Part shown: piece after piece, positions 8,190-17,332 of the stretch
How the letters are laid out: every line of letters begins with the position of its first letter
How positions within the stretch are numbered: the stretch's first letter is position 1
Source of the DNA: CAZRWD01 sp964603785
GTDB taxonomy: Bacteria > Fermentibacterota > Fermentibacteria > Fermentibacterales > Fermentibacteraceae
NCBI GenBank assembly: GCA_964603785.1
Contig: CAZRWD010000006.1
Coordinates: forward strand, 1 to 64,000
Reading direction: 5' to 3'
DNA: 64,000 nucleotides
The notes under the pieces: generated by a model
What the model was told of the DNA's origin: nothing
Database searches by the model: none
What the model saw: only the letters and a program-made list of their open reading frames with translations
Made by a program: the position numbers and the translations under genes

Positions 8190-9194
8190 ATGCGCAAGCT
8201 CCTCCTTCTGGCCATGGCGGTGGCGACCGGAGCCGCCTTCGCCGCGGAGAGGACGGTTCTCTGGGAATACTTCACGCAGACCGGTTGAGGCACCTGCTAC
8301 AGCAGCTGGTCAGCTGTCAAGTCGACCCTGACTCCGTACGTGACCTCCGGCGACGTGGCTCCCCTGTACATGTTCTTCAACGGTCCCGCGGCAAATCCGT
8401 TCAACAACTGCAGGATCAGCATCTATGGAGTGGGGGGCACCCCCACCGTGAAGATGGACGGCCTCGCGAGCGGGTACACCCCCTCCTCCTACCCCTCGAT
8501 GATAGCATCGCGCCTCGCCGACCCCTGCTATCTGGACATCGACGTCAGCATGGCGGGAGACTCCACCGGGGGCACCGCCTACGTCAACCTGACCGCCGAG
8601 CAGGACCTCGGGGTGACGGGCACGGTCAAGGTCTGGTGCGTGATAGTGGAGGACAACCAGCTCGCGGCGGGTACGAGCTGGGGCGGCTACAACGGTATGA
8701 CCCTCAACTGGCTGCCGGTCGCCTGGCCGCTGGGGGCCGTGGGCACCGTCGTCTCGTTCACGGGCCCGTATCCCCAGACGATCAACCTCGCCCATTCCTA
8801 CACGCTCACACCCTCCATCCACACATTCGCGAACCTCAGGGTGATAACCTTCGTCCAGCCGGTCACGGGGACGGTCAAGGAGGTCCTCAACGCCCATTAC
8901 ATGGACCTGCCCGACGCAACCGGTATCGAAGACCCCGTTGATCCCGGGGCTCTGCCGGAGATAGACCTCCAGCTCTGGCCCAACCCGTGCCGGGGCACGC
9001 TCAGCGTGGGCAGCGCGGTCCCGGCCGGCTCCTCCGGCGTGATCTCCATCTTCGACATATCCGGCAGGCTCGTGACCTCGTTCGAGGCCTCGACCGTCGA
9101 CCACGTGGAGATCACGGAGCCCGGAGTCTACCTGGCCAGGCTGGTCGCCTCCGGCGGCCTCTCCGAATCCGCCAGATTCACCGTGGTCCGCTAG
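8190..9194 (+). CDS. Exported thioredoxin-like selenoprotein, UGTC motif (in-frame TGA at 8286-8288)
   Basis: 334 residues with TGA as U33, the same length and U position as its upstream neighbour. ATG 8190 is preceded by AAAGGTGG and starts a signal peptide (MRKLLLLAMAVATGAAFAAE). The motif region is TVLWEYFTQTG-U-GTC-YSSWSAVK, so U33-G-T-C36. The rest is colinear with gene 1: PTVKMDGLASGYTPSSYP (the thioredoxin-like cis-Pro region), an Ig-like middle (TAYVNLTAEQDLGVTGTVKV), then WPNPCRGTLSVG and IFDISGRLVTSF of the sorting domain. Three paralogues in a row indicate tandem duplication. No Cys-for-Sec version occurs in the window. Function as for gene 1: exported selenol/thiol oxidoreductase, inferred. 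Confidence 0.88.
8286..8317 (+). promoter_or_regulatory. UGA and predicted SECIS hairpin, gene 2
   Basis: TGA 8286-8288, 19 nt, loop GGTC (8308-8311), stem CAGCT (8303-8307) with AGCTG (8312-8316). From TGA to the end of the hairpin it is identical to gene 3, and the hairpin is identical to gene 1 although neighbouring bases differ. Confidence 0.75.
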
Positions 9195-9211
9195 CGGAGA
9201 GCGTTTATGGC

Positions 9212-9242
9212 GGCCGGGGACCCCGCGGTCCCCGGCCCTTTT
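9212..9242 (+). terminator. Rho-independent terminator after selenoprotein gene 2
   Basis: GGCCGGGGACC / GGTCCCCGGCC, an 11-bp stem with a CCGC loop, followed by CTTTTC. It separates genes 2 and 3, suggesting each copy is its own transcription unit. Confidence 0.8.
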
Positions 9243-9327
9243 CATCGACCGGAGCCTGTCCGATATTCCTATCATGGAGCTAGGTGGATACCTGTTCGGG
9301 ATCTCGATCCCGAGAAGGGGGTGAACA

Positions 9328-10326
9328 GTGCGCAAGTTGCTTCTCGTAGCCCTGGTGGGTCTGGTCAGCGTCGCCACCGCGGCTGAGCGGACGGTGCTCT
9401 TCGAGTACTTCACCCAGACCGGTTGAGGCACCTGCTACAGCAGCTGGTCAGCTGTCAAGACGGCCCTGAATCCCTTCGTAGCATCCGGTGACCTCGCACC
9501 CCTCTACATCTTCTACAACGGCCCCGCAGCCAATGCCTTCAACAGCGCGAGATTCGGCTTCTACGGCGTCACCGCGACACCGACGGTGAAGATCGACGGT
9601 CTCGCGGCCGGCTACGCCCCCTCGGGGTACGCCACCGCCATCAACAACCGCCTCGCCGTCCCATGCCACGTCGACATCGACGTGAACATCGTGGGCAACG
9701 CCTCGGGCGGCACCGCCTACTACAGCATCACCGCGGAGCAGGACCTGGGCGTGACGAGCCAGATAAAGGTCTGGTCGGTCATCGAGGAGGACCACGAGAC
9801 GGCCACCTCCGCCTGGGGCGGCTACTCCGGGCAGGAGATGATGTGGATCCCGGTGGCCTGGCCGCTGGGAACCGCTGGCTCCGTCCTGAACTTCACCGGT
9901 CCCTATCCGCAGACGATCAGCGTCAGCGCGCCCTACACGCTGACCCCGGCCTCGCACGTCTTCAACAACCTCAACGTGGCCACGTTCGTGCAGCTGTCGA
10001 CCGGCACCCGCGAGTGCCTCAACGCCCACTTCATGGATCTCCCCGACACCGCGACCGGTGTGGAGGGACCCTCGGGCGCCGAACTGGCATCGTTCTCGAT
10101 CGACGCCTGGCCCAACCCCTCCCACGGCGCCCTCAGCATCGCCGCCATCATTCCCGACGGAACGGCAGGGCAGGTCAGGATCTATGACATCCTGGGACGC
10201 ACCGTCTCCGAGTTCGCGGCCGGGGGGATCACCTCCGTGACCGTCGGCGAGCCCGGCGTCTACTTCGCCAGGCTCGAGACCTCCTCCGGAGAGGTCGCCT
10301 CGACCCGATTCACGGTCGTCCGCTAG
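9328..10326 (+). CDS. Exported thioredoxin-like selenoprotein, UGTC motif (in-frame TGA at 9424-9426)
   Basis: 332 residues with TGA as U33. GTG 9328 opens a signal peptide (MRKLLLVALVGLVSVATAAE), then TVLFEYFTQTG-U-GTC-YSSWSAVK. The downstream frame contains PTVKIDGLAAGYAPSGYA, a beta-sandwich middle with GQEMMWIPVAWPLGTAGS, and a sorting domain (WPNPSHGALSIA, RIYDILGRTVSEF, PGVYFARLE). The middle and C-terminal parts are closer to gene 1, while the region around the TGA is nearly identical to gene 2. That suggests recombination between copies. A strong UUCG-loop terminator follows. The product should be exported and displayed or released by the sorting-domain pathway. Confidence 0.88.
9424..9455 (+). 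promoter_or_regulatory. UGA and predicted SECIS hairpin, gene 3
   Basis: TGA 9424-9426, 19 nt, loop GGTC (9446-9449), stem CAGCT / AGCTG. Geometry is the same as in genes 1 and 2. Confidence 0.75.
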
Positions 10327-10342
10327 GAATCTCCGTCGACGG

Positions 10343-10372
10343 GGGCCGGGGGTCTTCGGACCTCCGGCCCTT
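10343..10372 (+). terminator. UUCG-loop terminator after selenoprotein gene 3
   Basis: A 12-bp stem GGGCCGGGGGTC / GACCTCCGGCCC closed by a stable TTCG tetraloop and followed by TT. It ends the selenoprotein cluster. Confidence 0.75.
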
Positions 10373-10468
10373 CGCCGATGCGGCAGCCTTGCCAGCCGGA
10401 CCGCGGGGGGCGAGAATCCTGCTGGCGGGATCCTGGCTTGTCATCTGCAGGGGACGGGAGGGGCTGAT

Positions 10469-11611
10469 TTGTCGAGGAAGTGTCCGAGATGCGGGCTGCC
10501 GGTCAGCGGGGAGCCCAGGAGCTGCCCGCACTGCGGGAACGAGCTGAGGGCATACGACCCGGCGAGATGCGAGTTCTGCGGCTCGAGGCTGAGGCACGGC
10601 CACGACAACTGCCCGAACTGCGGCGCACCCGTCGACCATCCGGTTCCCTCCGACGAGACGAGGGACTCCGTGCCGCAGGAGGTCAGGGTCGAGACCCAGA
10701 CCGTCGTGGTGAACCAGGGTGGAGGTTCCGGAGCGAAGAAGGCGCTCACGACCGTAGGCTGCGTCGTCGCCCTCTTCATGGCGGTCCCGATACTCGCGGC
10801 GGTGATCGTCCCCGCCATCATCGAGGGTTCGCGCCGGAGCGGTCCCGCAGGGGACGGAGAAGCCCGGATCGACACGGGCGAACTGCTGATAGTCGATGCC
10901 GCCGATCCCGACACGATCTACCGCGCCTCGATCACGGAGGGGGGGCAGACGGTCGAGGACGTCTGGCCGCGGGTCATCACCGACCTGCCCGACTCCTGCT
11001 ACTATCCGGACCCCTACGACGAGTGCGCCGCCTTCCGCTTCACCGTGACGGGCGCGCACGAGCTGGTGCAGCTCCAGGCCTCGTCACCCATCGATCTGGT
11101 CATGACGCTCGTCCGGCTCGACCCGGACGGCTCCATGGAGTTCGCCGGCTGGAACGAGGACGGTCCGCACGGGACGGATCCCCTTATCACCGTCGTGCTC
11201 CCTGCCGGGGACTACCTGGCGGTGCTCACCAATCTCGGAGGGTGGGAATCCGGTGAGGCGAGGTTCGTGAGGACCGTCCTGATGCCGGAGGTCCCCTCGA
11301 TCGAGCCTGACACCTCGTTCACCGTGGTCCTTTCCGAGAGGCTTCCGAAGGTCTACTACTTCGTCACGATCGAGACCGGCAGATACTATGTCTTCGAGAC
11401 CTTCGGCGACGGGCTCGACACATACATCGACCTCGTCACCGCCGGGGGGTCGGTTCTCACAGACGACGACGGCGGCGAGGACTGGGGCGACGCGAGACTG
11501 GCCTTCACCGCATCCGCCCTGCACGAGGGCGAGGCGATGCTCGTCGTCAGACCGTACTATTACAGCCCGGACTACGGGCAGGTGGAGATAAGGGTCACCT
11601 CGACGGACTGA
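10469..11611 (+). CDS. Zinc-ribbon membrane protein with exported beta-rich domain
   Basis: 380 residues from TTG 10469, the only start that keeps the first zinc ribbon. Two zinc-ribbon pairs lie at the N-terminus (CPRCGLPVSGEPRSCPHCG at about 5-23; CEFCGSR...CPNCG at about 33-52). A linker, one membrane segment near residues 90-115 (TTVGCVVALFMAVPILAAVI) and a C-terminal part of about 250 residues follow. The C-terminal part has two similar PPC-like segments (ELVQLQASSPIDLVMTLVRLDPDGSM; YYVFETFGDGLDTYIDLVTAGG). Topology would put the ribbons in the cytoplasm and the PPC-like repeats outside. Function unknown. It sits alone between the selenoprotein and arsenic clusters. Confidence 0.7.
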   Translation: MSRKCPRCGLPVSGEPRSCPHCGNELRAYDPARCEFCGSRLRHGHDNCPNCGAPVDHPVPSDETRDSVPQEVRVETQTVVVNQGGGSGAKKALTTVGCVVALFMAVPILAAVIVPAIIEGSRRSGPAGDGEARIDTGELLIVDAADPDTIYRASITEGGQTVEDVWPRVITDLPDSCYYPDPYDECAAFRFTVTGAHELVQLQASSPIDLVMTLVRLDPDGSMEFAGWNEDGPHGTDPLITVVLPAGDYLAVLTNLGGWESGEARFVRTVLMPEVPSIEPDTSFTVVLSERLPKVYYFVTIETGRYYVFETFGDGLDTYIDLVTAGGSVLTDDDGGEDWGDARLAFTASALHEGEAMLVVRPYYYSPDYGQVEIRVTSTD

Positions 11612-11629
11612 CGGAGGCCCGCGTGGGAC

Positions 11630-11658
11630 TTGCGCGACCGTCCGCCATGCGCTAGTAT
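11630..11658 (+). promoter_or_regulatory. Predicted promoter of the arsenic operon
   Basis: TTGCGC (11630-11635), a 17-nt spacer and TAGTAT (11653-11658), 36 bp before arsR. The -10 box is overlapped by the inverted-repeat operator. Confidence 0.55.
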
Positions 11659-11677
11659 TTGGCCATTACGCCAAATA
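11656..11677. promoter_or_regulatory. ArsR/SmtB-type operator
   Basis: Perfect inverted repeat TATTTGGC-N6-GCCAAATA, A/T-rich at its ends, overlapping the predicted -10 box and lying 17 bp before arsR. Winged-helix ArsR dimers bind such repeats and release them when arsenite binds, so the whole operon is expected to be arsenic-inducible. Confidence 0.75.
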
Positions 11678-11693
11678 GCAAAGGAGCATGCCC

Positions 11694-12011
11694 ATGAACC
11701 AGGAGGAACTCGAGACCAGGGCTTCGGTCATCAGAGCCCTCTCCCACCCTTCGCGCCTCCTGGTCGTGGACGAGCTGGGAAGGGGGGCCAGGACGGTGGG
11801 CGAGCTGGCAGGCCTCGCGGGCTGCGGCATCTCGACGATGTCGCGGCATCTCGGCCTCCTGCGGCGTGCAGGTCTCGTCGAGGTCGAGAAGCAGGGTAAC
11901 CAGGTGCTGTGCAGGCTTGCCGCGCCGTGCGTGCTGGAGTTCTTCGACTGCGTCGAGAGGATGCTGAACGGCGACGCCTGCCCCGCCGCGGGCTGCGGGG
12001 TGCGTCGATGA
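11694..12011 (+). CDS. arsR: ArsR-family arsenical-responsive repressor
   Basis: 105 residues from ATG 11694, preferred over the ATG 6 bp upstream because AAGGAG is then 7 nt away. Winged-helix protein: RASVIRALSHPSRLLVVDEL, TVGELAGLAGCGISTMSRHLGLLRRAGLVEVEKQGNQVLCRL. Cysteines available for As(III) are C44 in the recognition region, C67, C74 and C80, and the tail CPAAGC. The exact ligand set differs from classical C-V-C sensors. It should bind the inverted repeat at 11656-11677 and repress the operon. Its stop overlaps the permease start (ATGA). Confidence 0.88.
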   Translation: MNQEELETRASVIRALSHPSRLLVVDELGRGARTVGELAGLAGCGISTMSRHLGLLRRAGLVEVEKQGNQVLCRLAAPCVLEFFDCVERMLNGDACPAAGCGVRR

Positions 12012-13312
12012 ACTGGCGACGCGACTGGAGGCCCCTCGCCCTGATGCTGGCCGCCTTCGCAGGAGCCTGGTTCCTGCCCGTCGGCAGGGCGAGATTCGAC
12101 ACGGCGGTATTGCAGGCACTGGCTCTCACCCGCGACTATGCCAGGCTGCATGTGCTGACGTGCCTCGTACCGGCACTCTTCATCGCCGGCGCCATCTCGG
12201 TGTTCCTGAGCCAGGCATCGGTGCTCAGGTATCTCGGGGCGCAGGCGAGGAAGATCGTATCGTACGGCGTCGCGTCGGTATCCGGCACGATCCTGGCGGT
12301 GTGCTCGTGCACGGTCCTGCCGATATTCGCCGGAATCTACAGGATGGGCGCGGGACTGGGGCCCGCCTGCGCATTCCTCTATGCCGGACCAGCCATCAAC
12401 CTGCTCGCCGTCGTTCTGACGGCACGGGTGCTGGGACTGGAGCTGGGTATCGCCCGGGCCGTTGGAGCGGTCGTCTTCAGTCTGGTCATAGGGCTTTCCA
12501 TGCACTTGATCTTCCTGAGGGAGGAACGGGGCAGGGTTGCTGCAGTCATGGCAATGCCCCGGGGGGCGCCGGCCCACGGTCTGGGACGCAACGCCCTGTT
12601 CTTCGGTCTCCTCGTCGGGATCCTGCTGTCTGCGACCTGGGGAGGATGTGACGACTGCACCGGAGGCCTCGTGAACTCCATCTTCGGCATCAAGTGGTAC
12701 CTTGCCTCCATCTTCGCGGCGGGTCTGGGGCTGTTCCTGATCATGTCGATGAAGGTCGCGTGGTCGAAGATCCTCCTCTCCGCGATTCCGGTGACGATTC
12801 TCGCCATCCTGGTCCCCGGACGCCCTGTGTTCGCATTCACGGCAGGGCTGGTGAGCATCTCTGCGGCCGTGGCAACGACGCGCGGCGAGGCCTCGGAATG
12901 GTTCTCGTCCACCTTCGGTCTGAGCCGCCAGATCCTCCCGCTCCTGTTCGGAGGGATCCTGGCCGCCGGGTTCCTGATGGGCGGTCCGGGCGGGGAGGGA
13001 GTGATCCCGGCCCGCTGGGTCTCCGACAGCGTCGGCGGGAACTCGCTGACCGCGAACCTTGCGGCATCCGTCATAGGTGCATTCATGTACTTCGCCACCC
13101 TCACCGAGGTGCCGATCCTCCAGGGCCTTCTCCGCATGGGGATGGGGAAGGGTCCGGCCCTCGCCCTGCTCCTGGCCGGACCGGCACTGTCCCTGCCGAG
13201 CATGCTGGTGATCCGCAGCATCATGGGGTGGCGCAGAACCGGTGTCTTCGTGATTCTGGTGGTCCTGATGTCGACGATGACCGGGATGATCTTCGGCGGC
13301 ATGGAGTTCTGA
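12008..13312 (+). CDS. ArsP-type permease (DUF318 family)
   Basis: 434 residues, about ten membrane segments. ATG 12008 overlaps the arsR stop. The family signature ILAVCSCTVLPIFAGIYRMG with its Cys-x-Cys is present in the first half, and the second half repeats the pattern (ATLTEVPILQGLLRMGMGKGPAL). A cytoplasmic loop holds GCDDC, two further cysteines suited to metalloid binding. Permeases of this family export organoarsenicals (ArsP) or are uncharacterised relatives found next to small redox-active disulfide proteins, as here. In this operon it could export methylated arsenic made by the ArsM at the distal end. The exact substrate is inferred from context. Confidence 0.8.
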   Translation: MNWRRDWRPLALMLAAFAGAWFLPVGRARFDTAVLQALALTRDYARLHVLTCLVPALFIAGAISVFLSQASVLRYLGAQARKIVSYGVASVSGTILAVCSCTVLPIFAGIYRMGAGLGPACAFLYAGPAINLLAVVLTARVLGLELGIARAVGAVVFSLVIGLSMHLIFLREERGRVAAVMAMPRGAPAHGLGRNALFFGLLVGILLSATWGGCDDCTGGLVNSIFGIKWYLASIFAAGLGLFLIMSMKVAWSKILLSAIPVTILAILVPGRPVFAFTAGLVSISAAVATTRGEASEWFSSTFGLSRQILPLLFGGILAAGFLMGGPGGEGVIPARWVSDSVGGNSLTANLAASVIGAFMYFATLTEVPILQGLLRMGMGKGPALALLLAGPALSLPSMLVIRSIMGWRRTGVFVILVVLMSTMTGMIFGGMEF

Positions 13313-13323
13313 AGGGAGCGGAT

Positions 13324-13569
13324 ATGCATGACATCAAGGTGCTTGGAACGGGGTGTCCGAAGTGCATCAAGCTCGAGGAAAACGTGCATCAGGCCATCGA
13401 GAAGGCCGGCATCACCGACGCCGTGGTGGAGAAGGTGACGGATCTGAAGGATATCATGAAGTTCGGCGTGATGATGACCCCCGCGCTGGTTGTGGATGGA
13501 GAGGTAGTGTTCATGGGGAGAGTCCCCGGGATCGACGAGCTGGCGGTCCTGTTGTCCGCCGGCCGGTAG
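13324..13569 (+). CDS. Small redox-active disulfide protein (TM0996-like thioredoxin fold)
   Basis: 81 residues from ATG 13324, 11 bp after the permease. It begins HDIKVLGTGCPKCIKLEENVHQ, giving a CPKC active site at about residues 11-14, then the cis-Pro loop MMTPALVVDGEVVFMGRVPG. It has the length and pattern of the small redox-active disulfide family that commonly accompanies DUF318 permeases. There is no signal peptide, so it acts in the cytoplasm. It likely supplies or receives electrons for the permease's cysteines or for arsenic reduction; this role is inferred from gene order. Confidence 0.85.
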   Translation: MHDIKVLGTGCPKCIKLEENVHQAIEKAGITDAVVEKVTDLKDIMKFGVMMTPALVVDGEVVFMGRVPGIDELAVLLSAGR

Positions 13570-13604
13570 CCGGTTCGACCTCGATTGGGGAGAGTGTCAC
13601 ACCG

Positions 13605-14024
13605 ATGAATTCTACCAGGAAGATATATGTTATTCTTGCAGTTCTGGTACTCGCCGCCGGCGTGGTGCTGACAAAGGACGGCGGTGCGGAATCTGGGCTC
13701 CGGCCTGACTCCTCCACGGCCTCATCACTGCCGAAGGTCGTCGATCTCGGGGCCACCATGTGCATCCCATGCCAGACCATGATGACCGAGCTCGACAGGC
13801 TGGAGGAGATGACACAGGGGACTGTCGAGATAGAGTTCGTCGATGTGAACGTTGACCCCGCCTCAGCCAGGAGCTACGGCATCAGGGTCATCCCGACGCA
13901 GGTCTTCCTTTCGGAAACGGGCACGGAGCTCTGGAGGCACGAGGGGGTGATCTCCGCCGAGGACATGGTATCCAAATGGCGCGAGCTGGGATACGATGTC
14001 CTTCGGGACGGCGCGGATGAGTGA
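13605..14024 (+). CDS. Membrane-anchored thioredoxin
   Basis: 139 residues from ATG 13605. An N-terminal hydrophobic segment (KIYVILAVLVLAAGVVL) puts the thioredoxin domain outside the inner membrane. The active site is DLGATMCIPCQTMMTELDRL (CIPC), with the cis-Pro motif YGIRVIPTQVFL. It directly precedes and overlaps the CcdA-like gene by 8 bp, so CcdA probably reduces this thioredoxin with cytoplasmic electrons. Within the arsenic operon the pair may keep exported thiols or arsenate-handling cysteines reduced. It could in principle also serve the exported selenoproteins nearby, which is speculation. Confidence 0.85.
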   Translation: MNSTRKIYVILAVLVLAAGVVLTKDGGAESGLRPDSSTASSLPKVVDLGATMCIPCQTMMTELDRLEEMTQGTVEIEFVDVNVDPASARSYGIRVIPTQVFLSETGTELWRHEGVISAEDMVSKWRELGYDVLRDGADE

Positions 14025-14718
14025 GTTCCTGACCGGCCTCGGGCATGCGGTCGAGAGCTCTCCGCCGCTGGTCGGACTTGGAGCGGCCCTGCTCTGGGGA
14101 GTGCTCAGCATCGTTCTGAGCCCGTGTCACCTCGCCAGCATACCGCTTCTCGTGGGATACATCTCCCGAGATCCGAACTCGTCCGCATCCAGGTCTTTCC
14201 GGGTGTCAGCCGCCTTCTCCGCCGGAGTCCTGGTCGCCATATCCGCGATAGGGATCCTGACCCTGGGGGCCGGCAGGATCGCAGGAGACACAGGCCGGAC
14301 GGGAGGGCTGATACTCTCCGTGCTCATGATGCTGTTCGGGCTGGGTCTCATGGATGTCATATCCATCCCGGTACCGGCACTGTCCGTGCCACGAGCCGGG
14401 AGGCCCGGGCTCCCTGGAGCCGCGCTGTTCGGGTTGGTCTTCGGTGCCGCGGCTGGTCCGTGCACGTTCGCGTTCATCGCCCCCATGCTGAGCGTCGTGC
14501 TGTCGGCGCAGACAGGCCGTCCACTCTTCGCTGCGGGTCTCATGGGTGCGTTCGCCCTGGGACACTGCGGAGTGATACTCGCGGCCGGCAGCTGTTCCGG
14601 GTCGGTCTGCAGGCTTCTTAAATGGAACGAGAGATCCAAGGGGCTGATCCTGTTCAGGAGGTTGGCCGGAGCCCTGGTCATACTGGCCGGGCTCTACCTG
14701 TTGAGAAAGGCCGTCTGA
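14017..14718 (+). CDS. CcdA/DsbD-beta-like transmembrane electron carrier
   Basis: 233 residues with about six membrane segments, starting at ATG 14017 inside the end of the thioredoxin gene. The two key cysteines lie in repeated contexts: SIVLSPCHLASIPLLVGY in the first half and GAAAGPCTFAFIAPMLSV in the second, the CcdA pseudo-symmetry. Further cysteines (GHCGVILAAGSCSGSVCRLLKW) are near the end. The family passes electrons from cytoplasmic thioredoxin to exported thioredoxin-like proteins. The immediate upstream exported thioredoxin is the natural partner. Confidence 0.85.
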   Translation: MSEFLTGLGHAVESSPPLVGLGAALLWGVLSIVLSPCHLASIPLLVGYISRDPNSSASRSFRVSAAFSAGVLVAISAIGILTLGAGRIAGDTGRTGGLILSVLMMLFGLGLMDVISIPVPALSVPRAGRPGLPGAALFGLVFGAAAGPCTFAFIAPMLSVVLSAQTGRPLFAAGLMGAFALGHCGVILAAGSCSGSVCRLLKWNERSKGLILFRRLAGALVILAGLYLLRKAV

Positions 14719-14784
14719 ATACCGCTGTCAATCGGAGGATTCCGCACCATGGAACCAGGCGCTTCCGTCCGAGGGAGGAACGAA

Positions 14785-15182
14785 ATGCCTGAAGAGAGAT
14801 GCTGCGCCTGCTCGTCCGCTCCCGCGATCGTCTTCTCCTGCTCGGGTGCTGCGGATGTAGGCGCCCTGGCCGACCTTGCAGCCCGGAGGCTGTCGGCGGA
14901 ATCCAGCGGAAGGATGGCCTGCCTGGCGGCGTTGGGAGCGGGATTGGAGGGATTCATCGAAGCCGCCGGAACAGCCTCCAGGACCCTGGCGATCGACGGA
15001 TGCCGTACCGATTGCGCCAGACTGATACTCGAAAACGCCGGCATCCGGGGGTTCTCGCATGTGAGAGTCACCGACCTGGGCTTCGAGAAGGGAAGCTCGC
15101 CCGTGACTGCCGGGAACGTCTCGATCCTGCTCGAGCGCTGCAGGAGTCTTCCTGACGGCCGTGACCCGGAGGAGCGAAGCGA

Positions 15183-15186
<4 letters not shown>
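14785..15186 (+). CDS. Putative zinc-binding DGC-domain protein
   Basis: 133 residues from ATG 14785, chosen because GAGGGAGG precedes it; ATG 14749 would add 12 residues without a ribosome site. An N-terminal cluster CCACSS with FSCSGAADVGALADLAARRL and the motif AIDGCRTDCAR identify the DGC family (about eight conserved cysteines, four of them in pairs). Family members are described only as putative metal-binding proteins and recur in arsenic and metal operons. The stop overlaps the next start (ATGA), so it is cotranslated with the arsenite pump. A role as arsenic or zinc ligand or chaperone is inferred. Confidence 0.75.
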
Positions 15187-16396
<1,210 letters not shown>

Positions 16397-16400
<4 letters not shown>

Positions 16401-17332
16401 GCGCCTCGAGATCGGGTCGTCCGACGAGAGTGCTCTTCCTGTGCACCGGGAACTCGGCGAGGAGCATCATGGCCGAAGCGGTCTCGCACACGCTGGGCAA
16501 GGGTCTGTTGGAAGCCTTCAGCGCCGGAACGAGGCCCGCACGCATGAACCCCATGACGATCAGGGTGCTTGAGGAGGCCGGCATCGAGACCGCCGGGCTG
16601 CGCTCGAAGGCCGTGGGTGACCTCACGGGGATGGAGTTCGACTTGATAGTAACCCTGTGCGATTCGGCGAGGCAGGAATGCCCCTTCATGCCAGGATTGG
16701 CCGGGAGGCGCCACTGGGACCTTGCCGACCCCGCAGCGGTACAGGGCGACGAGGCATCCAGGCTGAGGGTGTTCCGGGATGTTCTCGAGGAAGTCAGGAA
16801 GCGTGTTTCGGAGCTGGTCGGTCTCATGGAGGCACGTGATGCCGAGGAATCGGCGGCCTCAGACATCCGGACAGCTGGAAACGGAGGTACGAGACAGGGC
16901 GGGATCGTGTTCCTGTCGCCCCGCGAAGTGCTCGATGCTGCTGGTCTACGGAAAACGGTGATCCTGGACATCAGGCCCGGACACGAGACCAGCTACAGGC
17001 AGTTCGATCTGCCTGGAGCGACGATCGTGCAGAGGGAGGACCCCGCGAATGCCATTGACTCCCTTCCGCGAGACAGTCTGATAGTCGTTGCGGATTCGGT
17101 CGGTCTGAAGAGCCGGGCGGCGGCGGTCCGTCTGGCGGAGGCTGGATTCCATCCGGTCGCCGTCATGGTGGGCGGAATGGTCGACTGGGACCGGGACGGC
17201 CTGCCGGTGAAGAAGGATCCGGATTTCGAACTCAGGGGCCAGTGCGGGTGCAAGCTCAGGACGCGCGGGGGCAAGTCCTGCGCTGAGACCGGGGACTCTG
17301 GAGAGGTCATCGGTCGGAAGGATGGCAATTGA
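16397..17332 (+). CDS. arsC: Arsenate reductase (LMW-PTP type) fused to a rhodanese-like domain
   Basis: 311 residues. Residues 1-145 are a thioredoxin-coupled arsenate reductase: P-loop CTGNSARS with Cys16, and LCDSARQEC with Cys88 and Cys95, the three cysteines of the pI258-type relay. Residues about 170-285 form a rhodanese-like domain (FLSPREVLDAAGLRKTVILD, GHETSYRQFDLPGATIV, GGMVDWDRDGLPV). The expected catalytic Cys position reads VVADSVGLKSRAA, with no cysteine, so sulfur transfer there is unlikely. The tail has CGC and one more Cys (RGQCGCKL...KSC). Reduces arsenate to arsenite for the ACR3 pump; the second domain may be a binding module. Confidence 0.88.

Noticed and set aside
7175..9426. 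In-frame TGA codons as frameshifts, pseudogenes or reassigned sense codons
   Set aside because: The same codon is conserved in paralogues at the same position, downstream frames are intact, each is followed by a SECIS-like hairpin, and TGA is the normal stop of many genes in the window, so decay or genome-wide reassignment fits poorly.
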